Notes: generated from the sequence alone by a model not told the origin. 64,000 bases of DNA from Gigaspora margarita (GCA_009809945.1 WTPW01000929.1:39932-103931); one strand, 5' to 3'. Positions 32,349-45,110 are shown, numbered from the stretch's first letter. Made by a program: numbers and translations.

Positions 32349-32602
32349 AGACACCCCATTTTATTAACAAATTATTCACCAATAAGTTCATTTTAATAAT
32401 ATTTCATTTCACTGAAACTCATTTTACTGACAAAGTAATTCTGGTTATTGTTATTAGAATTAGAGTAGAATCAGGATAAAATTAGAGTTAAAGTTAGTAT
32501 GCTTTATAGAAAAAAACTTGCTAGTAAAATAAGCTTTAGTGAAATAAGCTGTTGATAAAATGAACTTGTTGGTGAATAATTTATTGGTAAAATGGGATGT
32601 CT
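32349..32602. repeat. Hairpin element
   Basis: Arms AGACACCCCATTTTATTAAC...CACCAATAAGTTCATTTTA and TAAAATGAACTTGTTGGTGA...TTGGTAAAATGGGATGTCT; inner part has CTAGTAAAATAAGC motifs. The left arm resembles part of 53,090-53,200. Confidence 0.8.
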
Positions 32603-33149
32603 GTTAATTCATAATCCATATACCAAATAGTGAAAATCTATAGTAATATATAAGAAAAATCAATTAGTGTTTATCAAATTTCTGGAATCTGGCACTATCA
32701 GTACAATAATAGTTTTTTTACCAAGCTAACCTTTTTTCTTCACTAAACAAAAGTTGTAGAGCACATTTTTGCAATTCTAATAGTGGTAAAATTATTAAAA
32801 TTGGACTAGTGGATCACAAGATATCATTAAAAAACATTTCATAACCATATAGAGTTTTTATATAAACAATAATATTGTTTATATAGAAATTCTATATAGT
32901 TACAAAAAGTTTTTTAATAATATTTTGTAATCTACTAATCCAATTTAATGATTTTACCACTATTAGAATCACAATAATGTGCTCTACAACTTTTGTTAGT
33001 GAAGTAGAAAGGTTAGCTTAGTAAAAAAATTTATTATTGCTCTGATAGTACCAGATTCCAGAAATTTGATAACCAATAATTGATTTTTTCTAATTTTACT
33101 ATATATAGCAATATATGCAGCTCCCATTTGGTATAAAATCATGAATTAA
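32603..33149. repeat. Long foldback element
   Basis: About 270-bp inverted arms centred near 32,872 (ATAAACAATAATATTGTTTAT). Ends TTAATTCATRATYNNATACCAAA. The arms contain AAAAGTTGTAGAGCNCATTTTT and CTAATAGTGGTAAAATNATT, which recur singly at 37,480-37,570, 39,560-39,640 and 51,975-52,035. Confidence 0.85.
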
Positions 33150-33700
33150 GTAATTTTTGATGAAATAATATGGACCCCAACTTCAACCAACTAGAGATAA
33201 AAGAAAGACTCCATCTACTTTACAAGAGTTAAACTCTATAGTACAATATATATTTTTTGTAACTCAAATAATAGTACAGAATTTAGATATTTTATCATGA
33301 GTCTGTGAAAGCACTATAGCTTTCAACATATTTCAAAAAGACTACTTTATACAAAATAGGTACCTATCTGAAGACCCAAAAAAACATACAAACAAAAAAA
33401 GAAATACTTATTCCCAATCACTGATATACAAACAGCAAAAACCTTTGTTACTGAAATCCAAAAGAGATACAGATTTAGCATTTTCTTCTCCAAGATATAT
33501 ACAGTATAGAACAGCATAAACCAATACCCCTTATGCCAAATTTTCAAATAAAAACTCGATTCTGATTGGCTAATATAATGTAATCAATTGTGATTGGTCA
33601 AAATCATATATAAGTTTCTTTTTTTGTATATTAAATGCCAAATTTTTAGTTTCTTAGTAAACTTTAATTGATATAACTTCTTAAAATTAAAATAAAACAA
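33150..33700. other. AT-rich DNA, nothing recognised
   Basis: No element or gene supported; a minus-strand frame at 33,347-33,547 has no motif. Confidence 0.4.
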
Positions 33701-34667
33701 CCCATCCTTTTTTCTTCAATACAAACAATTTAATGTTGAACAACCAACCCGCCNCTGTATCAAAAATATTTGCAATGCACACATTATTGNAATNTGGTCT
33801 TCACAAAACAGAGTCCAACATATTATTCCTNTAGCAGCCCAAATAGATTGGAATGCCACATGGCTTTTTCTTAATAATAATCACAAGCGCTCATATAATT
33901 ATACCAATTTTCAACTCTGCCAATCTAAATCATTTCGAATTAAAAACTTACTCCATATGCTTTCTACTTTACCTTATATTAATTCACTCAATCCTAAATA
34001 TTCTAAACATACAAGATGCATCTCTTGTAACCAACCAGAAAACCAGTTTCACTGGCTTTATTGCACACGCTACAACAATATTACCCAAATAATCCAAAAC
34101 ACTATTACACAATTTGCTTTTTCTGAAATTCCAGATATAACTGCTTTACAAATTCAACAGCTCCGTACAGATCTTTTTAACCACAACTGCCTAAACCCAA
34201 CATGGTGTCCTTCTTTCAACACACCCTCTTTTTCTACTACTTTTCACGGCTTTATTCCAATTCTCCTAATCAATACTATAGCTCGCTACTCTTCTTACAA
34301 AATTGCTTCCAATATTGCAATAAAAATTTTACTTAAAATATTTGATAACATCTATGACCAACTTTGGAAACCATATTGTACTGCACTTTCACAATGGAAA
34401 AACTCTCAACACTCCACTTTAGCACTTAATACTTTATCTATACCAACTTTATCTACTATCCCTTCAAATTCTTATTCCCTATCACCAAACCAAACTAGAC
34501 TTAACTACACCTACAGTTGTAGATGTGGTCTCCCTGATCAATTACATGATACAGATACTAATTCATGTCCACCTCTTGGACGTGCTCTTAAAAAAATTGA
34601 TATATGGTCCTATCAATGGATCAAATACAGCACAAATACTAACTCTATACTTCATATTCAAATCTAG
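33701..34667 (+). mobile_element. LINE ORF2 3' fragment
   Basis: The plus strand reads IDWNATWLFLNNNHKRSYNY up to the first in-frame Met (33,957), then TLPYINSLNPKYSKH and a C-x2-C-x7-H-x3-C zinc-like cluster (CISCNQPENQFHWLYC), and ends at a stop at 34,667. The order (post-RNase H linker, zinc cluster, tail) matches the 3' part of LINE ORF2 proteins, including the one at 55-62 kb. Reverse transcriptase and RNase H are absent, the expected outcome of 5' truncation on insertion. Ambiguous N bases lie at 33,754, 33,790, 33,794 and 33,832. A second CGC-like motif, CRCGLPDQLHDTDTNSC, lies near the C-terminus. Confidence 0.6.
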
Positions 34668-35249
34668 GTGAGTTTTAACCACTCTAGTAGGTTTAGGTTG
34701 CAGATAAATTAGATAGTATATCTGTCTATAGTCTGAGTTTCAACTCTTGTAATATAGTTTGTATACAGTAATATTAATCTCTATAGTAAAAATTTTTAAA
34801 TAAAAACTTTAAAGTTTTATTGTATGAAAATTTTCTAATAATTTTAAAAAAATTTTTAAGAAAGTTTATAAAATATGTTTTAAAAAAAGTATTTTATAAA
34901 GAAAGTATATCCCATATTCTTAACAAATTTTTGTTTTAATTAAAAAATTATAAATACTTTTTAATTTTCCGGGCAAATTTGCCTGGAATACGGTTTAAGG
35001 GATAATATTCAATTGTAAATAATAAATATAGTATTTAAACATATTATAACTAATTAATTATATATTTACTAATTAAATTATTTATTTAAATATATAGATT
35101 GGTTAGTAGTTTTGAATTTTTTAAAATTTAGAATTAGCCAGTAGTATTATTTGTTGCAGATAGGCTAGAGCAAGTACATCTTTATCTAAATTCAGATTGC
35201 CAAGTACTACTAAAATCAAATAAAATAGTTAAGGGGTAGTTTGCAGTTG
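34668..35249. other. AT-rich DNA downstream of LINE fragment
   Basis: No feature recognised. Confidence 0.4.
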
Positions 35250-35540
35250 AAGAGTATAAATTAGAGATGTTAAAATGCTTATATGAAACCTGCTTGAGCA
35301 GGTTTGAAGCACAAACTTTTACAGTTTGCTTATAAATTTTTAAGCACTGCTTATAAGCAAATATGCTTTTAATGCTTTAAATCTGCTCCAAGCAAATATG
35401 CTTTAAATCTGCTCCAAGCAAACATGCTTAAACAAATATGTTTTAAACTAAAAGTGTTAAAATGCTTATATAAAACTGGCTTGAGCAGATTTAAAGCATA
35501 AACTTTTATAGTTTGCTTGTTAATTTTTTAATATTCTGAA
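35250..35540. repeat. TGCTTATAT/AAGCA-rich repeat
   Basis: Repeated GTTAAAATGCTTATATGAAA...GCTTGAGCAGGTTT blocks (35,273 and 35,455) with intervening AAGCAAATATGCTTTAAATC units. Related motifs occur at 36,085-36,230 and 37,250-37,345, on both sides of the hAT-like element, which therefore inserted into this repeat. Confidence 0.7.
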
Positions 35541-35939
35541 TATCAAAATTCTAATTGTACTAAATTCTAATAACTAAATCTTAAAAAAACAAATCTGAAA
35601 AAAATATTTATAATAATAAATTTTTGGTCTTAATTTATCTTTTGAGATTTAGTATATTGAAATTTAGTACATTTGGGATTTTGATATTTGGGATATTGAT
35701 ACAAATCACTCAAGACAAATATTCTTATAAATGCTATCTTTAAACATGCTTAAAACAAATATATTTTTAACTATTATTTTTATATTTGTTTTAAATATAC
35801 TTCTAAAAATTATAAACTAATAAATATACTATACAACTATTAAATAACTATCCCATATATTGTTTTGTTCAAACATATATATCATTATCTTGTATTGCAC
35901 ATGTATGTGATTTTTAAAGCATATGATCAACTACCTATG

Positions 35940-36029
35940 ATCAAATTACCAATAATCAAAAGGTGGTTCTGGAATTGGCTATAATTCACCAATAATCAAA
36001 AGGTGGTTCTGGAATTGGCTATAATTATA
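35940..36029. repeat. 46-bp tandem duplication
   Basis: Two copies of ACCAATAATCAAAAGGTGGT...GGCTATAATT in a row. Confidence 0.9.
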
Positions 36030-36230
36030 TCGATATTTAGTAGTAAGTTTGATCTTACAGATCAACCCTCTTAATTAGTTAGTATAAATTATTAAGCATA
36101 CTTGTAGAAGCATGCTTATATATAACTGGTTTAGTCAAGCATAAACTCAAACTGCTTGAGCAATTTACAAACTAAGCATACTTGTATAAGCATGCTTATA
36201 TAAATTTGCTTATATGAGCATGCTTAAATA

Positions 36231-37241
36231 TAGTGCTTGAATCCGGATTACAAAATCCGGATATATCCGGATATAAAAGGGATAACGGATTTTATTTTTG
36301 TAAAGCGGATAATAAATCCAGATTTTTATTTTAGCTGTTATAAATCTGATTTTTTATCTGGATTATATGCTAATCAACATCAGCCAATCAGAGAAATTTA
36401 ACGTGACTTTGATCAGAAATATATTTTAAATTCTGGTACTAGTACATCTAAAATTTATCATTTCCCAAAATCTTTTCTGTTTTGTCCGGTAAATTACCTA
36501 TCTTACCAGAAACTACATCATTGTCTCCAGGCTGAAGGTTTGAAAATAGTGATGCAGTTTCCAGAGAGTTAGGTAATTTGCTGGACGAAACAGAAAAGTT
36601 TCAGGGAAATGAGAAAATTTTTAGGTGTTCAAGAATTTATAATAATAACTGTAAAGCAGGATATCTATCCGGATATCCAATTAGATATCTGGATCCAGGC
36701 ATTAATTTGATTCACATAGTATATGGAGTATCCAGTGTTACTCATATAAAAATTTATTACTCATAGATCACATTAGTAAGATTTAAAATTTTCGACACGT
36801 TGAATAACATAATTTGAATCTGTTCAACATGTCAAGTCAAGCTTTTCAATTCTGACCGGCATTATTTAATAAAAAAAAAAAATTTAAAATTACAGCTTTT
36901 ATCATAAATTCTTGGATATCTAAAAATTTTCTCGTTTCCTGAATCTTTTCTGTTTCGTCCATTAAATTATCTAACTCTCCAGAAACTACATCGCTATTTT
37001 CGAACCTTCAGTCTGGAGACAGCAATGTAGTTTCGATGAGTTAGGTAATTTACTGAACGAAACAGAAAAAATTTGAGAAAATTTTTAGCGTCCCAGAATT
37101 TATGGTAATAGCTGTAAATTCGGATACAATCCGGATTATAAACCGGATAACTAGCACATATCCGGATATAAATTCGGATTAGAGAAAATGAAATAGGATA
37201 TCTATCCGGATATCCGGTTTAGTATCCGGATCCAAGCACTA
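36231..37241. mobile_element. hAT-like element, 8-bp TSD, TCCGGAT-rich
   Basis: Ends TAGTGCTTGRATCCGGAT in inverted orientation, flanked by perfect 8-bp repeats CTTAAATA (36,223-36,230 and 37,242-37,249). Near both ends, TATCCGGAT motifs are repeated many times. Two related hairpins sit inside (about 36,450-36,655 and 36,888-37,117). No transposase; non-autonomous, 1,011 bp. Confidence 0.9.
36888..37117. repeat. Internal hairpin of the TCCGGAT element
   Basis: Inverted arms with TTACAGCTTTTATCATAAAT...TCTTTTCTGTTTCGTCC and GGACGAAACAGAAAA-type complements. The second copy at about 36,450-36,655 differs by several per cent, so the unit was present twice before or after hAT capture. Confidence 0.7.
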
Positions 37242-37249
37242 CTTAAATA

Positions 37250-37789
37250 TAAACTAGTTTATAAAAACCAGTTTAGTTTGCTTTGGTACCAAAGCAGATA
37301 TGCTTCAGGCATACACCAAACTGCTTGAGCAATTTAATATCTCTAGTATAAATTTCATAGTAAAAATCAGCAGAGATTTACTAATTGCCTTATATAGAAA
37401 TAAAATCTCATGTGATTCAGTTCTTAAGAAAAACCCTATAGTAAAAAAATCAAAACATACTCATATATCGTGATCTATCCAACCAATTTTAATGATTTTA
37501 CTTCTATTAGAATCAGAAAAATTAGTTCTACAACTTTTATTAGAAGCTAAAAGAAGGTTTATATAATAAAAAAATACTTTTATATGTAAGCAAGCTAGAT
37601 TCCTGTACTATAAAAAAACATATGAATTTCTGTTTTTGTTTATTATAAGATCTGCAATTTTTTTACCCTTTAGAGGTGAATTACCACTTAATATTTATTA
37701 AATATATTAATATAATGTATTATTATACAATTCAATTTTTAAAAAAGTACTTTAATTGGCTTATAAAAAATTTAATAAATATAATACAA
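37250..37789. other. AT-rich DNA with one foldback-family half copy
   Basis: Positions 37,480-37,570 match one arm of the foldback at 32,603-33,149. Otherwise nothing recognised. Confidence 0.4.
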
Positions 37790-37988
37790 CAGGGTAAAAC
37801 CTGAGTCACCAACTAGTAAAATTCGCTATGTAAAGTGAAACCTGCTATGTAGATTACATAAGGTTGAAATCCACTTTTGTATAATAAAAAACATAGCTAA
37901 ACTCGAATTTCATCCTAATCTCTAACTCAAACTCAGATTTTATTCTACATAGCAAATTTTACTAGCTGGTAACTCAGGTTTCACCCTG
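37790..37988. mobile_element. MITE with CAGGGT ends
   Basis: About 200 bp; ends CAGGGTRAAACCTGAGT, then a CTAGTAAAATTYGCTATGTA arm, in inverted orientation. No clear target duplication. Confidence 0.8.
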
Positions 37989-38989
37989 TTTTAAAATAAT
38001 TATAATCATTCTGTACTTTTAATTTTCAAAACAATTCATTGCTTTGATCTTCAATATATACAAGCCCAAATTGATTAATACAATATTATATTATATAAAG
38101 CTATTAAAAATTAAAAAATCTGTCAAAAATCTTCTTAGTAAATAGCAATTTATTTGGGTTGTCAGAAATATTTGTTAAAAGGTTTGATTTGAATAATTAT
38201 TGATATAAAAAGATAACTTTGTTATCAAATATTTGTATAATTGTATTAGTTAATATTTTGTATAGTATAAAAAATTAATAGGCTACTAAAAAATAATTTT
38301 TTTGAAGCATATTTTTTAGAGTTAAAGATTAAAGTTAGAGTTTTAACTAGTTTCAGGAGTAGATGTTAAATATAGCTTTCATTTTATAATCAAATTTTAG
38401 CAAATAATAGATATACTTTATCTAAAAATTTACTTTTTTTTTTTGATTTCAAAGTGCCTGCTTGGGGCATAGGATTTTATTTAGTTTACACATCGGAAAA
38501 TTACACTTGGACGAATCTAAAAATTTACTTATAAAATTGAATTTTTAAATTTTAATAAATAATAGTATTGAATATGGATTAAAAATTATATCCTATTTAA
38601 TTATTTTGTATAATTTTAAAATTATTTGGCATCCAGCACATAATTCTTGCATAATCCTGAGTATCCAAATTTGTAGTAACTAAGATGCTATATAAATATC
38701 AACATTAGTCAAAATTAGTATTAACTATAACAATAAAATTATAAATAACCTGTATAAAAATAGAATTTGACTATTTATATTAGTTATCTGGTTATCAATT
38801 ATATATACATCTGATATAGTTCTGATATATTAATCTATTTGTTGATTTTTGAATCTATTATTGAATTCACCAAAAAATTATTTAGCCAATTTTTACTAGT
38901 ATTCTATAATACATGATATTTAAAGACAAATAATTTTAAAAGCTAATAGATCTTGATACAAAAAAGTTATTCAAAAAAAGCTGCTAACT
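37989..38989. other. AT-rich DNA, nothing recognised
   Basis: No frame or inverted-end element supported. Confidence 0.4.
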
Positions 38990-39085
38990 TGTAATTTAAT
39001 TAATTTACCTATTACTACAATTTAGTAGGTTTGTTTTTTAATTAATTTACCTATTACTACAATTTAGTAGGTTTTTTTAAAAATT
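38990..39085. repeat. 50-bp tandem duplication
   Basis: Two consecutive copies of TTAATTTACCTATTACTACA...TTTAGTAGGTTT. Confidence 0.9.
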
Positions 39086-39159
39086 ATTATTTGTTTTTAG
39101 GACAAATCTATTTTGCTAGTAGTAATAGCTATAATGAATATAATAAAAATAATAAATAT

Positions 39160-39650
39160 AGAGAATTGCTATTTCCACATAGTATTTTGCTTTTTCTACC
39201 ATAGTTACACAAAATTTGCTATTTTTAGAATTAAAATAATCAGGGTTGTTATGTTTATTATGTTTGTTCTATTGGCTTCTAATTCTACTCACTTTTTTTG
39301 TTTTTCTATTGTAAATTTTAGTATTAAATTTTACTAATTAAATATAAAAATATTTTAAATTTATTATTTTAATAATGATCTAACAATATATATTTAAATA
39401 ATTGCAAATTATTAATAAAAAATTTTTTTATATAAAAACAAAAAATCAAGCTTTTGTTCTATTGTTTTATTTGCCAATACTAAAATAATATATCTAATTC
39501 TACTTTTAACTTTAATCCTAACCCTAACTCTAATTCTAAAAACTAGTAAGTAAACCTTTTTGGCTTCTAATTAAAAGTTGTAGAGCTCATTTTTCTGATT
39601 CTAATGTAGTTAAATCATTAAAATCGGGCTGGTGAATCCCAAGATACTTG
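39160..39650. repeat. Dispersed repeat shared with 51.8-52.0 kb
   Basis: GAGAATTGCTATTTCCAC...TAGTTACACAAAATTT and the following CTAATTCTAAC-type tract and AAGTTGTAGAGCTCATTTTT block recur in the same order at 51,835-52,030. The interior differs in length. Nature unknown, non-coding. Confidence 0.6.
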
Positions 39651-41100
39651 GGATCAAAAAAGAGAACATAACGATTAGCAAAATTACTATTATACAAAGC
39701 TAGAAAAAATCAGCAAACAAAAAATTATAATTTGTGCAGAATTTTATTATCATAATTGACTTTGAACTCTTAAGTGAAGTTATTCTTTGACCCAAAAAAA
39801 TGCTAGTTTTTTAAAATGTATTTTATTATTTTCTTAATAAAATTTTTCATTACATAGAGCAAAAAGTTAAAATCAATTAATAGTATTTTGTTTAATTGTA
39901 TTACTTGATATTTTACTAATTAATTATAAGTTATTTCACTAAATAAACTTGTTTAGCATTATAAAAATATATAAATTAGTATAATTTATCTTATTTTCTT
40001 AAAATTTTAAAAAAGGATGCTTGATTTTGAAAATTTTTATTAAAAATTTAAAATTAAGATGTTGATCATATCGGCTGATTTGTTTTGATCCCAAAATCAA
40101 TCAATTATAATTGAGAATTATTAAAAAAATTTTATGAAAATTTATTATAGAGTGAATTTTCACAAAAACAGCCTTTTTAACTAGCTTTGTTTTTATAATT
40201 AAGTATGTAGAAAATTACAAAATGCATGTATTTAATTATAAGCCTAAAGTAGATTAAAAAGGCTATTTTCTGAAAATTGGTTTTCGAATTTATCCTTGAT
40301 AGTTACCAACTCATTAAACAATGCCCAACCCATTCTAAAACACTTGAATATTTCAACAAACAGTAAAAGTACTTCTTTTTACAGCTTAGCATAGCTCTTT
40401 TATTGAGTTTTATTGGTTTTTTGACTTGTCTAGATATCAAAAAAGCTCTTTTGTTTGTTGTAACAAGTGCTTCATTTGTTATTTTATCAATATCACTTAG
40501 AAGCAAATTTTCATGTAACAGTTTATCAAAAAAAGGTCCAAAAAATCAAATTAACTACTATGTAAATATCGCAAGTTGCTATATTGCAAGTTAATATGAT
40601 TGACCAATTAGGTCACAGGATCTTGTATAACACAAACAAATGAAAATTAGAAAAAATTACAAAAAAAACAAAATTTTTAAATATTTTGAATTTTCATTAT
40701 GTAAACTAGTCTTGGGCTTTTAATTAAAAGTTTTTAACACTTAATTTTGTATATATATATACTCTGTAACCCTAATCTTAATACTAGTTTGAACTTTAAC
40801 CCTAACTAATAATAATTTTATTTTTTTAAATATTAACCTGCAATATCACAATCTGTTAAATTTAACAAAATCCTAAAATTAAGTATTTATTTCAAATTTA
40901 AAAATATAAAATAAAATGTACCAAAATGTTGTATTTTTTGGTGCTGTGCATGGTTACTTATAGCAAAAAGATAGAATTAATTGAACTGCACTAGGGTGTA
41001 GGTAAGATTTTTAGACCATATGACAATTTGATCTCTTGATTCAAAACTTACATTTTTGATACTCCTGCACTTACTTTTTTGATACTGATCGATATGCAAA
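39651..41100. other. AT-rich DNA, nothing recognised
   Basis: Short frames on both strands (for example 40,303-40,594) overlap each other and carry no motif. A block near 39,850-40,020 resembles 49,900-50,130. Confidence 0.4.
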
Positions 41101-42420
41101 TCCCAGTAAAAATAAAAACTTTAAAAATTTGAGTAAAGATATCTCAACAACTACCTGCTTAAACCTGAAAACCTTTTTGATTTGAATTCTATAGATTTAT
41201 AGAATTCAAATAAAAAAAATTTATTGAATTTAGCCATGTGATTGTCAAGATATTTTCACTCAAAATTAAAGAAAATCCAAACAGAATTTCAAAATATACA
41301 TAGAAAGATCAGGTTAATTATAAAATTACTAAAAATAGAAAAATCTGCAGAAAAACCTCAAAAATAAGCAAAAAAATTACTAAAAAAGAAAAGATCTGCA
41401 TAAAACCCTCAAAAATAAGCAAACTAATACCTGATCTATCTATGTATATTTCAGGGTCCTATCAAAATGCCTATCAAAATAGAAACTGTATCAAATTTCT
41501 TTCTAACTTTGAGTGAAGATACTCAATAACCATCTAATCAAATTTGATAAAACTTTTTTTGTTTAAATTTTATAGATTCATAGAATTTGAATAAAAAAAT
41601 TTTTGTCAAATTTAGTCAAGTGTTATCGAGATGTCTTTAGAAAAAAATCAAAATGTCTATTAAAATAGAAGCTATAGCAAATTTTCTTTCTAACTTTGAG
41701 CGAAGATATCTCAATAACTATTTAACCAAATTTGATAAAACTTTTTTTATTTGAATTCTATGGATTCATAAAATTCAAAAAAATTTCATTTTATTTAATC
41801 AAGTAGTTGTCAAGATATCTTTACTCAAAGAAAAAATCAAAATATATATCAATGCCAAATTTTTTTTCTAACTTTGAGCAACAATATCTCAATACCTACT
41901 TGACTAAATGCAATAAAACTTTTTTATTTAAATTTTATAAATGCATAGAATTGAAAGATAAAAAGTTTTATAAAATTTGAACAGACCATTATCAAAATAT
42001 TTTCGTTTAAAGTTAGTAAGAAAATTTTGATCTGATACTGTAGGTATTTTATTTTTCTCTAATGTTGAGCAAAAGTATCTTGATAGTCACTTGACTAAAT
42101 TTGATGAAAATTTTTTATTCAAATTCTATGAATTTATAGGATTTAAACAAAAAAGTTTTATTGAATTTGGTCAGATAGTTATTGAGATATCTTCACTTAA
42201 AGTTAAAAAGAAATTTGGCACAGCTTCTATTTTGATAAGCATTTGGATTTTCTTTAATTTTAAGTGAAGATATTTCGACAACTACATGGCTAAATTTGAT
42301 GAAATTTTTTTTATTTGAATTCTATAAATTTATAGAATTTAAATTAAAAAGGTTTTATAAGACTTAAGCATGTAGTTATCAAGATATTTTCGCTCAAAGT
42401 TTTTAAATTTTTTATTTTTA
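41100..42420. repeat. Tandem array of palindromic units
   Basis: Units of about 160-190 bp, each an inverted repeat centred on GAATTCTATAGATTTATAGAATTC-like DNA, with outer arms AAGATATCTCAATAACTAC and GTAGTTGTCAAGATATCTT. Centres lie near 41,196, 41,577, 41,763, 41,940, 42,130 and 42,325. A MITE (41,284-41,460) separates the first from the rest. Confidence 0.85.
41284..41460. mobile_element. GGACCC-end MITE, copy 1
   Basis: Inverted ends related to AGGACCCCGAAATATACAT; interior repeats AAAATTACTAAAAATAGAAA...AAAATAAGC twice. It sits inside the palindromic array. Confidence 0.75.
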
Positions 42421-42850
42421 CTAGGATTTGCATACCGATCAGTATCAAAAAAGTAAGTCAGGAGCATCAAAACGAAAGTTTTGTCTCTGATCTGAATTGG
42501 GATCATGTGATTATTTATTTGCCCAGTAATACAAACTTCTAGAAAGAAATAGCCAATCAAAAAGTGCAAATTTTAACTATTTTGAATTCACCCAAAAAAG
42601 AATCCCAATATGTACACAAGAACAAAAAAGAAAAAATAAAAATATACAAAAACTAAAGCTTAAATCAATTTTGGTGCACTAATTAAAAATGATAGCAATA
42701 GAATTTTACATATAGTAAACATTATTTTAACCCAATAGCCTTTAATATTAAGGCCCAAATCCTAAATTTTTATTAACATACTTAGTTTATTTATAAAATT
42801 AGGACTTTTTATTTTATTTTGCAAAATTACTTTGTATCGCCTGCAGTGAT
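42421..42850. other. AT-rich DNA, nothing recognised
   Basis: No supported feature. Confidence 0.4.
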
Positions 42851-43029
42851 AGGACCCCGAAATATACATAGATAGGTCAGGTTAATTATAGAATTACTAA
42901 AAATAGAAAGATCTGCAGAAAAACCTTAAAAATAAGCAAAAAATTACTAAAAATAGAAAAGATCTGTATAAAAATCTTCAAAAATAAGCAAACTAATACC
43001 TGATCTATCTATGTATATTTCAGGGTCCT
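42851..43029. mobile_element. GGACCC-end MITE, copy 2
   Basis: Ends AGGACCCCGAAATATACATA and, reversed, AGGACCCTGAAATATACATA, then GATAGRTCAGG. Same interior as copy 1. A lone end of the family (ATATATTTCGGGGTCCT) is seen at 43,362-43,378. Confidence 0.85.
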
Positions 43030-43532
43030 TAGGTTTTCTCCAACCTATCCTAACTAGATTTATTTTATTAGTTTAAATTAATAATAGTACAAAATAGGAA
43101 ATAGGAGGTGTAATGCATATTGGGTGCTCTGTAGCACAAATGTAGTTAGAAATCTTTACCATAGAATTTTTTTCTATAGTCATATCTCTTTACTTCAACT
43201 AGTTTTCAGGTTGGAGGAATTTGTCAGCCTGGTCCAAGAACTTATCTGACCCCTCGCCTATCTCTACTTGATAACAAAGAGACTACTAATCTTAGGATTA
43301 ATTTAAGGCTGCTATAACAAAGTTTCTACTATGACATTATATTAATAAAAAAAAATATATATATATTTCGGGGTCCTGCAGCAATCATCACCAGTTTAGT
43401 ATAATAATTGTTGTTTAATCTGATTATCATAAATATGATCAGGCTTTTTTTTATTTTTCGCTTTGTTTCTTTTTTTATTATGTTAGATACTAACTTTTTG
43501 TAAAACTTTTTTTTATAGCTTTGTCTATTTAC

Positions 43533-43690
43533 CGTCATATCGCTTTTGGAGTATTGCTTTTGGAGTCATTGCATTTGGAGTTACCACTTTTGGAGTTACT
43601 CTTTTGGAGTTGCCGTTTGGAAATTACCTTTTAGAGCTGCTCTTTAGAAGTCACTCTTTTAGAGTTTTGTTGTCGTAAATTTTGGTATGT
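43533..43690. repeat. 18-bp minisatellite CTTTTGGAGTTAC
   Basis: About eight degenerate units of (RCTTTTGGAGTYAYYRC). Looser traces (TGAAGTCAC, TTTGGAGTC) continue to about 43,990. Confidence 0.75.
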
Positions 43691-44059
43691 CACCATTTTT
43701 GTATTTTTTCAGAGAAGCTATTGTTGTTTTTGGTGTTATGTGCTTTTTTTTTGTTTACTAATTTTTGCTAGTCTTTATCCACTTTGATATCACTTTGAAG
43801 TCACTGTTTTGGAGTCTAGTCATTAATTTCAATATATTATTATTTCATTAAATGCATTTTTCTGTTGCTTACTAACTTTTGCTTTAATATTAAAAATCTT
43901 TGTTCATTTTATCGTCATTTTGAAGTCATCATTTTTGGTGTATTATTTTTAGAGGTCACAATATTTGAGTCTTTGCCTTTGGTTTTGTTTTTTTATTCGT
44001 CTTTGTGATATGTTATTTTATTTGCATTGTTTATTTTAGGACTATTGCGTTTAGTTTTT

Positions 44060-44510
44060 AGACAAGTTCATTTGTTGTACTATTTTTAGATAGAGTTAGA
44101 GTGAATAGCCTGAATTTAGTATAGTGTTAGAATCGAATATTTTTAGTGATTTTATAGATCTTTATTTCATTGAGCTTCTTTTAAATTGGGTTAGAATAAA
44201 GAACATAAAAGTTGTATAGGGTTTGGTTTGATTGTGTTTTAGATAAGTTTGTGGATCTTTGTTTTGTTGAGCTTCCTTTAGATAGGGTTAGAGTGAACAG
44301 CCTAGAATTTGTATAGGGTTTAGGTTAGAGTATTTTTATTTAAATAAATATCTATATTAGTTTTATAATTTTCTGCAATATGTATATTAGAATCATGTTC
44401 AAATCATATTATCACATTATTCGATCTAATTGGTCAATCACCCTAGTGATATATTGCTGTTGATTACTAAATATATGATATCAGTAATGATTGCTGCAGG
44501 CAATAAATAG
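44060..44510. repeat. Repeated GGTTAGAGTGAAYAGCCT block
   Basis: The motif TTAGAGTGAAYAGCCTRGAATTTRTATAG occurs (in divided form) near 44,096 and 44,289, with an intermediate variant near 44,199; spacing about 95 bp. Non-coding. Confidence 0.55.
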
Positions 44511-44514
44511 CAAA

Positions 44515-45110
44515 CTTCTTTATTTTATTTTTATTTTTTTTTAACTATTGTATTTTTTTAATTTTTTTAATTTTATTTTTTTATTGTTTTATTTTTTTAT
44601 TATTTTTATTTATTTTTTATTTAATTTAGTTTAATTTTTTTTATTTTAATTTTTTTAAAATTTTTTATTTTTCAATTTAAATTTTTTTTTAATTTATATA
44701 GTATTAATTAATTTTTTTTTATTTTAATTTTTTTTAAAATTTTTTATTTTTTTTTAATTAATTTACATTTTTCTTTTTTTTTAATTTGTATTTTTAAATT
44801 ATTGTATTTTATTTTTTTATTTTTATTTTTACTTATTTTTTTATAATTGTTTTTTTTTAATATTTTATTTTTTCTTTAATTGTTTATTTTTTTAATTGTT
44901 TAATTTTTATTTATTTATTTATTTATTTAATTTTTATATTTGTCTTATTTTTTTTAATCATTTTAATTTTCTTATTTATTTATTTAATTTAAATTTATCT
45001 TATTTTTTAAAATTTGTTTTAATTTTAATTTTTTTTTTAAATTAATTAATTAATTATTTTTTTAATTTGTTATAATTTATTTTATTTTATTTATTTAAAT
45101 TATTAGTTAA
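44515..45110. repeat. T-rich low-complexity tract
   Basis: Almost only T and A on the plus strand, rich in TTTTATTTTT and TTTAATTTT. No further structure. Confidence 0.95.

Noticed and set aside
40303-40594. Overlapping opposite-strand frames
   Set aside because: Both are short, overlap each other and show no motif.
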